Source: Candidatus Saccharibacteria bacterium UBA5152
GTDB taxonomy: Bacteria > Patescibacteriota > Saccharimonadia > Saccharimonadales > UBA4665
Reading direction: 5' to 3'
Assembly (NCBI GenBank): GCA_002413755.1
Contig: DHXQ01000010.1
Span: 5,154-12,695 of the forward strand
DNA length: 7,542 nt
Shown here: positions 1 through 4,732 of the stretch, piece after piece
Layout: every line of letters begins with the position of its first letter
How positions within the stretch are numbered: position 1 is the stretch's first letter
Made by a program: the position numbers and the translations under genes
The notes under the pieces: generated by a model
Told to the model about the DNA's origin: nothing
Databases searched by the model: none
What the model saw: only the letters and a program-made list of their open reading frames with translations

Positions 1-546
1 TCATCACCTGACGATGAGCTGTTGGCATTTACGATGCGCATCACCAATGGCGGCGGGGCTGGCTCGAGCAGTTTCAAACAAGCCTTGCTCAAGTTACAGT
101 CTGGCGCTGAAATCACCGTCTTTGAATCCCTCGGCGATCTGGTGCTGCCGCTCGACACTGCCATCCCCCTGGTCTTCATAGCCGGCGGCGTCGGCATCGC
201 ATCATTTACGGGCATGACGACCTGGACCCTGCAGCACGGCGAATCACGCGATGTCCAACTGCACTACGTAGTGGCCCGGCCCGAGGACGTCGTCATGCAA
301 CCCGTGTTTGATATCGCCGCCCAGATGGCCGCCTCTGGCGGCCCCAATTTGACAAAACGCATATATACACCCGATGTCAAGAGGCTGACTGCATCGGATA
401 TACTGGCCGCCGCGAGGCCGGATAGCCTGTTTTACCTGTCAGGCACCGAAAAGCTGGTCGAAACACTGCGCCAAGACCTCCTCAACCACGGTGTCCTGCG
501 TAGTAGCATTGTGTTTGATTATTTCGACGGCTATAGCGAGTTATAG
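1..546 (+). CDS. FNR-type flavin oxidoreductase, C-terminal part (5' end outside window)
   Basis: The frame is open from the first base, so the TTG at 22 is an internal Leu codon and the gene starts upstream of the window; 181 residues are visible. It looks like the end of the FAD-binding barrel followed by the NAD(P)-binding domain of the ferredoxin-NADP reductase superfamily. Seen: an SSSFKQAL segment (about residues 22-29 of the visible part), the nucleotide-binding glycine loop GGVGIASF at nt 184-207, and an aromatic C-terminal DYFDGY close to the end, as in many soluble flavoprotein reductases. The glycine loop reads GIAS where the family usually has GITP. Family knowledge says such proteins pass electrons between NAD(P)H and a flavin, ferredoxin or other partner; the partner cannot be told here. 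The FAD motif (RxYS/T type) lies upstream and is not visible. It converges on the next gene and shares its last six bases with it. Confidence 0.85.
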   Translation, partial: SSPDDELLAFTMRITNGGGAGSSSFKQALLKLQSGAEITVFESLGDLVLPLDTAIPLVFIAGGVGIASFTGMTTWTLQHGESRDVQLHYVVARPEDVVMQPVFDIAAQMAASGGPNLTKRIYTPDVKRLTASDILAAARPDSLFYLSGTEKLVETLRQDLLNHGVLRSSIVFDYFDGYSEL

Positions 547-1527
547 AATTCCGAGCGCCCGGAAGGCATCGCGTAGCGGATAGGTGACAAGTTGGTGCAG
601 TATCTGCGGTTCGGGTTCATCCACAGGCGGTTCTTGTTCAGGCCCATCCTTAGTCAGCTTTTGCTTCGGCTCAATCTTGATCGGCTCCAGTTCAACACAC
701 TCAGCGACCGTTGCCCTAAGCACCTTGGCGATGATGCTGGTGTTCACGAGGTCATGTGTTATTGATTTGCCCATTTCGCCGCGGACATCCCGCGTCAGCC
801 CGGCGATTATCTCTTTCGGTTGCTTGCCGCTATAGATACCGATCAGCTCGTCGGGGCTGGGTCGACCGGTGGTCAGGCCGAGATTACTGGCCACGAGATA
901 ATTGATGGCCTGCACATCGGCCTCGATCAGGACAGTATTGAGCGCGTCCTCGAGCGGGGTGCGAGCCTTGGGTGCGAATATCCCAGAGACACGCGCCTGC
1001 CAACGAGCGGCAGAGTCTGCCAGATCCAGGGCTTGACACTGGTAATTCGTCGTTTCTGTCGAGCGGTGCTGGCGCACGAATGTTGTCAGAGGGAGGCGAA
1101 CGTGAGGTACATAATCAACGGCATAGAGACCTAGCCAGTTCCGAGTTCTAGGGTATGATTCGGTGGTTACAATACCACCATGATAGGCATCGAGACTGGA
1201 GGGCTTTGGTTTGCCTTGCAAGAGATACTTCACACCGGTGGCGATGCGCAGTTCAGTGAGTGATTGTTTGGCGGCATCACGGAAATCCAACTGTACACTC
1301 TCGCCGTAGCGTAATGCCAAGATTGGCAATTGCGAATAATGGTCGAATATTGACAGATGTAGATCACCGGCCGGCCCTAGTGCGCCTGGCACCGGATTGG
1401 TAATGAATCGCACCAGCTCAGCACTCAGGCCTTCGTAGACACCTTCGGCAGTCGCTTTCTTGGCGGCTTCCTCCAATTCTCTGAATGCATCATGGCGTTC
1501 CGGGTAATCATTTCGTATATCGGACAT
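541..1527 (-). CDS. Protein of unknown family, 328 aa, soluble, with proline/glutamate-rich linker
   Basis: I do not recognise the family. The predicted product is soluble, with no signal peptide or membrane segment. It starts with a charged, probably helical stretch (residues 10-28). A mixed globular body of about 250 residues follows, rich in aromatic residues around 60-165. A proline- and acid-rich linker covers about 281-308 (EPKQK, PEQEPP, DEPEPQ), and a hydrophobic/basic tail of about 20 residues ends in ALGIL. Only two cysteines are visible (164, 277), not arranged as a metal or redox motif. The ATG at 1527 is the first in the frame and has no Shine-Dalgarno sequence in front of it; see the promoter entry at 1536-1563. 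It lies 61 bases downstream of trxB on the same strand, so read-through from the redox operon is also possible. Its stop overlaps the convergent flavoprotein gene. Codon pattern and length support a real gene; function unknown. Confidence 0.82.
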   Translation of the reverse strand: MSDIRNDYPERHDAFRELEEAAKKATAEGVYEGLSAELVRFITNPVPGALGPAGDLHLSIFDHYSQLPILALRYGESVQLDFRDAAKQSLTELRIATGVKYLLQGKPKPSSLDAYHGGIVTTESYPRTRNWLGLYAVDYVPHVRLPLTTFVRQHRSTETTNYQCQALDLADSAARWQARVSGIFAPKARTPLEDALNTVLIEADVQAINYLVASNLGLTTGRPSPDELIGIYSGKQPKEIIAGLTRDVRGEMGKSITHDLVNTSIIAKVLRATVAECVELEPIKIEPKQKLTKDGPEQEPPVDEPEPQILHQLVTYPLRDAFRALGIL

Positions 1528-1535
1528 CTAGCTAT

Positions 1536-1563
1536 ATTACACTGAAGGTTGTGTAGTAGACAA
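1536..1563 (-). promoter_or_regulatory. Candidate sigma70-type promoter giving a leaderless mRNA for the 328-aa gene
   Basis: On the - strand, TTGTCT (1558-1563, 4 of 6 to the -35 consensus) and TGTAAT (1536-1541, 5 of 6 to the -10 consensus, but with a mismatch at the important second position) are separated by 16 bases. Only eight bases lie between the -10 box and the ATG, so the transcript would begin at or next to the start codon. No purine-rich ribosome binding site is present, which fits a leaderless message. This is a motif match by eye in a short AT-rich gap; transcription from the trxB operon is the alternative. Confidence 0.35.
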
Positions 1564-1588
1564 AAGCGGTAACGGAGCCTGTTTGAAA

Positions 1589-2566
1589 TTAATTCTGGAC
1601 GGGATGCGGACGATTCTCGAGAAATTCGCGAATTTTGAGCGCAGCCGTGGCGCCTTCACCGGCAGCTGAGGCGATCTGCATGGTGGCACCGCAGCGGATG
1701 TCACCGGCGGCAAAGACGCCGGGCATATGGGTCTGCATGTGGTCATCGGTGATCACGAAGCCGATCTCATCGAGTTTGATCTCGGAGGTCTGCAAAAACT
1801 GGGAGTTGGGACTGAGGCCGACGAAGACGAAGACGCCGTCCGTCGGGAAATCGACCTTTTGGCCGTCCTTGGTGCCTCGAACCTTTACCACCTTGGCTCC
1901 TGTACCGCCCTCAGTTTTTTCACCGATGATTTCATCAGTGGTAGTACCGAGATGAATCGTAATCTTGCCGTCTTGGACAAACTTGTCGAGGTCGTGTTGC
2001 AGGACATCGCTGGCTTTGATGGTCGAGCGAACCAGCAGGTCAATGTGGCTGGCAAAGCGGGTCAGGAACATCGCTTCCTGGATGGCCGAGTTGCCACCGC
2101 CAACAACGACCAGGCGCTTGTCGCGGTAGAAGGCGCCGTCACAGGTAGCGCAGTAGTGGACGCCGCGGGCGTAGTATTCCTGTTCGCCGGGCACGCCAAT
2201 CTTTTTATAATCACTACCGGTGGCGATGAGGACGGCCTTGGCGCGGACGTCACCGTCGGTGGTCTTCAGGCGTTTGAAATGGCCTTCGTCGGTAATCTTG
2301 GTGACTTCACCGAGTTCGATGACCGCGCCGAAGCGCTCCGCCTGCTCCTGGAGGTTTTGAGCCAACGTTAAGCCTTCGATACCCTTGGCAAAGCCCGGAT
2401 AGTTGTCGATCATATCCGTGACAGCTGCCAAACCGCCAATCACGCCGCGCTCATAGAGCACCGTCTGGATGTCTTCGCGGGTCGTATAAATCGCCGCCGT
2501 CAGCGCTGCCGGACCGGCACCGATGATCACGACGTCATGGGTTGGAATTGTAGGGGTTTCACTCAT
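1589..2566 (-). CDS. trxB: Thioredoxin reductase (FAD, NADPH-type fold)
   Basis: A 325-residue, low-molecular-weight thioredoxin reductase of full family length (E. coli TrxB is about 320). It is cytoplasmic and moves electrons from a reduced nicotinamide cofactor through FAD and a cysteine pair to a thioredoxin or redoxin. Seen: N-terminal FAD loop GAGPAA (residues 16-21), ATGSDY (115-120), redox-active CATC (139-142), second nucleotide loop GGGNSA (156-161), and the C-terminal FAD motif FAAGDI (285-290). The stretch that normally binds the 2'-phosphate of NADPH (HRRxxxR in E. coli) reads VRSTIK (179-184): the first Arg is kept, the second is Ser, and the last basic residue is Lys if the loop is one residue shorter. 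Cofactor choice is therefore less certain than the family. The ATG overlaps the stop of the membrane protein gene upstream (ATGA), which implies translational coupling. The likely electron acceptor is the redoxin two genes upstream. Confidence 0.96.
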   Translation of the reverse strand: MSETPTIPTHDVVIIGAGPAALTAAIYTTREDIQTVLYERGVIGGLAAVTDMIDNYPGFAKGIEGLTLAQNLQEQAERFGAVIELGEVTKITDEGHFKRLKTTDGDVRAKAVLIATGSDYKKIGVPGEQEYYARGVHYCATCDGAFYRDKRLVVVGGGNSAIQEAMFLTRFASHIDLLVRSTIKASDVLQHDLDKFVQDGKITIHLGTTTDEIIGEKTEGGTGAKVVKVRGTKDGQKVDFPTDGVFVFVGLSPNSQFLQTSEIKLDEIGFVITDDHMQTHMPGVFAAGDIRCGATMQIASAAGEGATAALKIREFLENRPHPVQN

Positions 2567-2886
2567 AGCATCTGTCTTTCAATATTAAGTGGATATGCGA
2601 GTAAGCCGATGGCCACACCTGCTGCCATAAATAATAACAATGTAGCGATCAGTATTACCAGCAATTTTCTGGCACGCGGCTTTTCATACCAGAACAATAT
2701 GGTTGCGAGAACTAGACTTCCTAGTAACCCGACTAAGGTATCACCGTAATCCGTGCCCAAGAGATTGTCTAAAAAGCTTCCGTTGCGCATCAGCGAAGCT
2801 GCTGCAAATAGGATATAGATTATACTCCCGACGACAACCAAAGGCGCATGTTCATTGATATGACGCCGGAGCGCTGTTTTGACCAT
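2563..2886 (-). CDS. Small integral membrane protein, three predicted helices, unknown function
   Basis: A 107-residue protein that I cannot assign to a family. Hydrophobic segments lie at about 15-33, 48-67 and 74-98, with a basic N-terminus (K3, R7, R8) and a basic loop KPRARK (69-74) between helices 2 and 3. By the positive-inside rule these predict a cytoplasmic N-terminus and 2-3 loop, with the C-terminus outside. There are no cysteines, so it is not a DsbD/CcdA-like thiol carrier by itself. It sits between the redoxin gene (3-base gap) and trxB (4-base overlap, ATGA), so the three genes must be co-transcribed. There is no clear ribosome binding site; translation probably re-initiates from the redoxin gene. 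Base composition is visibly more AT-rich than trxB. The position suggests a link to thiol redox metabolism, but this is inference only. Confidence 0.82.
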   Translation of the reverse strand: MVKTALRRHINEHAPLVVVGSIIYILFAAASLMRNGSFLDNLLGTDYGDTLVGLLGSLVLATILFWYEKPRARKLLVILIATLLLFMAAGVAIGLLAYPLNIERQML

Positions 2887-2889
2887 TGC

Positions 2890-3138
2890 CTAGGCGACTG
2901 CCGGAGCTAACTTAGAGAGATTAAAGCCAACAATCACCTCTTTTTGGTCGTTGTCCTTGGTAACAACTGTGACCGGAACCGTGAGGGCACCGCTGAGTTG
3001 CAGAGCTTCGGCTTGGCGCTCCGGGTGCTGGTCGATGTTGACCTCTTCGTAGCTGTGGCCTTTTTGGGTCAGCCATTTCTTGACCATCACGCAATATGCG
3101 CAGGTATTAGTCGTGAAAATAGTGATGTTTTTGGCCAT
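2890..3138 (-). CDS. Glutaredoxin/NrdH-like redoxin with CAYC active site
   Basis: An 82-residue thioredoxin-fold protein of the size of NrdH and small glutaredoxins, cytoplasmic. Seen: beta strand ITIFTT, then the dithiol active site C13-A-Y-C16, the cis-proline segment TVPVT (53-57), and the C-terminal GFNLSKL (71-77), comparable to the GF(x)xxxL end of glutaredoxins and NrdH proteins. The classical glutaredoxin site is CPYC and typical NrdH sites are CxxC with V/M-Q; CAYC fits neither exactly. Such proteins donate electrons to ribonucleotide reductase or other disulfides and are recharged either by glutathione or by thioredoxin reductase. Because trxB lies two genes downstream in the same transcription unit, recharging by TrxB is the likely route. 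The start is well supported by AGGAGG ten bases upstream. It is the first gene of the redox operon. Confidence 0.9.
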   Translation of the reverse strand: MAKNITIFTTNTCAYCVMVKKWLTQKGHSYEEVNIDQHPERQAEALQLSGALTVPVTVVTKDNDQKEVIVGFNLSKLAPAVA

Positions 3139-3148
3139 AAAGTTATAC

Positions 3149-3154
3149 CCTCCT
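3149..3154 (-). promoter_or_regulatory. Strong Shine-Dalgarno sequence of the redoxin gene
   Basis: AGGAGG on the - strand, a full match to the anti-Shine-Dalgarno core, ten bases before the ATG at 3138. It is the strongest ribosome binding site in the window and fixes the start of the redoxin. Confidence 0.8.
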
Positions 3155-3189
3155 CGGTTTCCCTCTGTCTATTTTATATCACTCCAAAC

Positions 3190-3218
3190 AGTATATCTAG
3201 TGCTTAAGCTTAAATCAA
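3190..3218 (-). promoter_or_regulatory. Candidate sigma70-type promoter of the redoxin-trxB operon
   Basis: On the - strand TTGATT (3213-3218, 4 of 6 to TTGACA) and TATACT (3190-3195, 5 of 6 to TATAAT) are exactly 17 bases apart. Transcription would begin near 3183, giving a leader of roughly 45 bases that carries the AGGAGG site. It lies in a 111-base AT-rich gap (3139-3249) between two same-strand genes, where a new transcription unit is expected. Motif match by eye only. Confidence 0.6.
3202..3213. repeat. Overlapping palindromes inside the promoter spacer (possible operator)
   Basis: The 12 bases consist of GCTTAA twice in tandem, which creates two perfect overlapping palindromes: GCTTAAGC (3202-3209) and TTAAGCTTAA (3204-3213). 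They fall between the -10 and -35 boxes of the redox operon promoter, where a dimeric repressor could block or a MerR-type activator could act. The motif is short and AT-rich, so chance is a real alternative. Confidence 0.3.
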
Positions 3219-3249
3219 TACGCTATATGTTGTGTTTTTCCACTTTAGT

Positions 3250-3732
3250 TTAGCGCTGTGCAGTTATGATCAGGCGGGACAAAAGCATATTATAACCGCC
3301 CGACCGTTCAAAAGACTTTGTCGCCAGATAAGCTGGCTTCGGGAACAAGGCTGGCAAATCTGCTGACCCTTCCATTTCCACTGAAGCAGCCTTAAATCCG
3401 ACAATCGTACCATCAGGTTTATATTCGAATCTCAGATGATCAAAGTATTTTGTCGCGACCACGGCTTGAGGCGTATGCTGGTGCTCGAAAGTAGCACACG
3501 CAACATTAGTATATAGATACTTATTGTCAAAGCCGTGTAGCTGGCCAGCACACTTCATATCAAATTTTGAACCAAGAAAGGAAGCTGCCCGATCCATCAA
3601 AGCCTGGTTATTAACAAGCTGCAGCTTACCAACCGGTTGAGCATATCTCGACCGCACTAGAAGTGCCAACAATCCGATTAAGGCAAGCGTCACACACAGT
3701 CCGGCGATAAATCGGCGCTGCTGCTTCGTCAT
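3250..3732 (-). CDS. Membrane-anchored extracytoplasmic protein of unknown family, 160 aa
   Basis: I do not recognise the family. The N-terminus is basic (K3, R6, R7), followed by one strong hydrophobic segment at about residues 9-26 and then RSR (27-29). This could be a signal anchor or an uncleaved signal peptide; no lipobox is evident (the single Cys at 13 is within the helix). The remaining 130 residues look globular and should lie outside the membrane, with Cys61 and Cys79 as the only cysteines there, well placed for a disulfide. Three bases separate it from the stop of the soluble FKBP gene upstream, and there is no good ribosome binding site, so it is probably co-transcribed and translationally coupled with the two prolyl isomerase genes. 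This makes it a candidate folding client or partner of the surface FKBP, by position only. The 111-base gap after its stop shows no hairpin-plus-T-tract terminator. Confidence 0.8.
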   Translation of the reverse strand: MTKQQRRFIAGLCVTLALIGLLALLVRSRYAQPVGKLQLVNNQALMDRAASFLGSKFDMKCAGQLHGFDNKYLYTNVACATFEHQHTPQAVVATKYFDHLRFEYKPDGTIVGFKAASVEMEGSADLPALFPKPAYLATKSFERSGGYNMLLSRLIITAQR

Positions 3733-3735
3733 AAC

Positions 3736-4092
3736 TTAGCCGTCTATACTGACAAGTTCTATATCAAACACCAATGGTGCGTCTGCTGGGATTCCCGAGC
3801 CAGCTGGCGGGTTCGAGCCATATGCCTGGTCAGCCGGGATCAACAAGCGGCGCGTCCCGCCGACTTTCATGCCGGGTACGCCGTCGGTCCAGCCTTTGAT
3901 AACGCCGCTCAGAGGAAACTGAATCGGACGTCCGAAATCCTTGGAACTCTGGAAGACTTCGCCAGTACCAGCCACGGCGCCAGTGTAATGGGCGGTGATG
4001 GTTGCGCCGGCCTGAACGGGATCGCCGGTGCCTTCTTTGATATCACTTACTATCAGCTGAGGAACGTCTGTTGTTGGGGTAAAATCGTCCAT
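3736..4092 (-). CDS. FKBP-type peptidyl-prolyl cis-trans isomerase, cytoplasmic
   Basis: A 118-residue single FKBP domain without signal or anchor, so it should act in the cytoplasm, catalysing cis-trans isomerisation of Xaa-Pro bonds. Matches to the FKBP12 active site can be placed: Tyr36 (YTG), Phe47, Phe59, Val64-Ile65, Trp68 (GVIKGW), Tyr91 (AYG) and Phe109 (LVFDIEL). The residue after Phe47 is Gln48 where FKBP12 and most bacterial homologues have Asp (FDSS becomes FQSS). The loop before the last strand is PPAGSGIPADAP, the short bacterial form, without an SlyD-type IF insert or metal tail. The start is supported by AAGGAG seven bases upstream. It lies 30 bases after the membrane-anchored paralogue, and about 55 of 81 residues of the core are identical between the two by hand count, so they are a tandem duplication. 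Confidence 0.95.
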   Translation of the reverse strand: MDDFTPTTDVPQLIVSDIKEGTGDPVQAGATITAHYTGAVAGTGEVFQSSKDFGRPIQFPLSGVIKGWTDGVPGMKVGGTRRLLIPADQAYGSNPPAGSGIPADAPLVFDIELVSIDG

Positions 4093-4099
4093 ACTTTGT

Positions 4100-4105
4100 C
4101 TCCTT
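4100..4105 (-). promoter_or_regulatory. Shine-Dalgarno sequence of the soluble FKBP gene
   Basis: AAGGAG on the - strand, seven bases before the ATG at 4092, in the 30-base gap after the upstream FKBP gene. It indicates independent ribosome loading rather than pure coupling, so the two paralogues could be made in different amounts from one mRNA. Confidence 0.7.
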
Positions 4106-4122
4106 GTGGGCGCGGCGAGCGC

Positions 4123-4674
4123 TTATTTTACTGTCTTTAGGGTTATATCAAACACCAGCGGTGCATTGGCGGGGATGCCTGAGCCTTGCGGTGGGCTGGC
4201 GGCGTAGGCCTGGTCGGCTGGGATGAGTAAACGGCGTTTGCCACCCTCTTTCATACCAATCATGCCAGTTTGCCAGCCTTGGATAACACCCGATAGCTGT
4301 GTCGTAAACGGTTGGCCACTGTCGAGTGAGCTTTGGAAAATCACGCCGGTGGCGGCCACAGCGCCAGTGTAGTCAGCCGTCACCGTGTCGTTGACTGAGC
4401 TGACTTCTTTGCCAGTGCCGACCTTCAGATCGGTGGTTTTGATGGCCGTCACCGCCGAGATTGGTGTAAAACCAGCCAACTTAGCACCTTGTAATTTGCC
4501 GTTAACTTTTGTTTGTTGGCCTGATGATGCTGCCTTGGCATCGGCTTTCTTTTGGTTGCTTTCCTGGACGTTAGTAACGATGACTGCAATAGTCAGCGCG
4601 CTCGCCGTAACGAAAAATAATATTGCACCGCTCATCGCAAAAATGCGGTCGCGTAGCTCTTTGCCAGTTGCCAT
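4123..4674 (-). CDS. Membrane-anchored FKBP-type peptidyl-prolyl cis-trans isomerase
   Basis: A 183-residue protein. The N-terminus is basic (K5, R8, R10), followed by a single hydrophobic helix at about 12-35, a polar Lys/Ala/Gln-rich linker (about 36-75) and an FKBP domain (about 78-183). The charge pattern predicts that the domain faces outside, where it would help folding of exported or surface proteins. Active-site matches to FKBP12: Tyr102, Phe113, Phe123, Val130-Ile131, Trp134 (GVIQGW), Tyr157 and Phe175 (LVFDITL). As in the neighbouring paralogue, Asp after the first Phe is Gln (FQSS, Gln114). No lipobox is present, so it is a signal anchor and not a lipoprotein. It is the first gene of an apparent three-gene unit with the soluble FKBP and the 160-residue membrane-anchored protein. 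The ATG at 4674 follows GAGGGAG by ten bases. Confidence 0.95.
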   Translation of the reverse strand: MATGKELRDRIFAMSGAILFFVTASALTIAVIVTNVQESNQKKADAKAASSGQQTKVNGKLQGAKLAGFTPISAVTAIKTTDLKVGTGKEVSSVNDTVTADYTGAVAATGVIFQSSLDSGQPFTTQLSGVIQGWQTGMIGMKEGGKRRLLIPADQAYAASPPQGSGIPANAPLVFDITLKTVK

Positions 4675-4684
4675 ATGTGTACTA

Positions 4685-4691
4685 CTCCCTC
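4685..4691 (-). promoter_or_regulatory. Shine-Dalgarno sequence of the membrane FKBP gene
   Basis: GAGGGAG on the - strand, ending ten bases before the ATG at 4674. The spacing is a little long but it is the only purine-rich stretch in the leader, and it supports the chosen start. Confidence 0.6.
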
Positions 4692-4709
4692 AAGTATTTT
4701 GTCCCAGTT

Positions 4710-4718
4710 ATTGTATCA
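4710..4718 (-). promoter_or_regulatory. Candidate extended -10 promoter of the FKBP operon
   Basis: TGATACAAT on the - strand combines the TGn extension with TACAAT (5 of 6 to TATAAT). No -35 box is found at the proper distance, as is common for extended -10 promoters. It lies in the 58-base gap after the ABC transporter stop and would give a leader of about 29 bases that includes the ribosome binding site. Read-through from pheT-ABC remains possible. Confidence 0.42.
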
Positions 4719-4732
4719 CACAGAGGCGTCGG

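Noticed and set aside
22..24. TTG at 22 as the start of the flavoprotein reductase.
   Set aside because: The frame continues upstream to the window edge and the FAD-binding part is missing, so the gene is cut by the window and the TTG codes for an internal leucine.
371..374. TrxB missing domain or pheT/ABC frameshift anywhere in the window.
   Set aside because: All recognised genes read through without interruption and have family-typical lengths where complete, so I found no pseudogene or frameshift.
549..564. TTCCG/CGGAA hairpin as an intrinsic terminator for the convergent genes.
   Set aside because: The stem is only five base pairs and no T-tract follows it on either strand, so it is mentioned only as part of the junction observation.
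1528..1588. Terminator for trxB in the 61-base gap.
   Set aside because: A TTTTG run is present, but no stable stem precedes it; I could not form one of more than a few base pairs.
1727..2371. A 214-codon open frame on the + strand, antisense to trxB.
   Set aside because: Shadow of trxB, which is full length with all motifs; the translated product resembles nothing and has no start signals.
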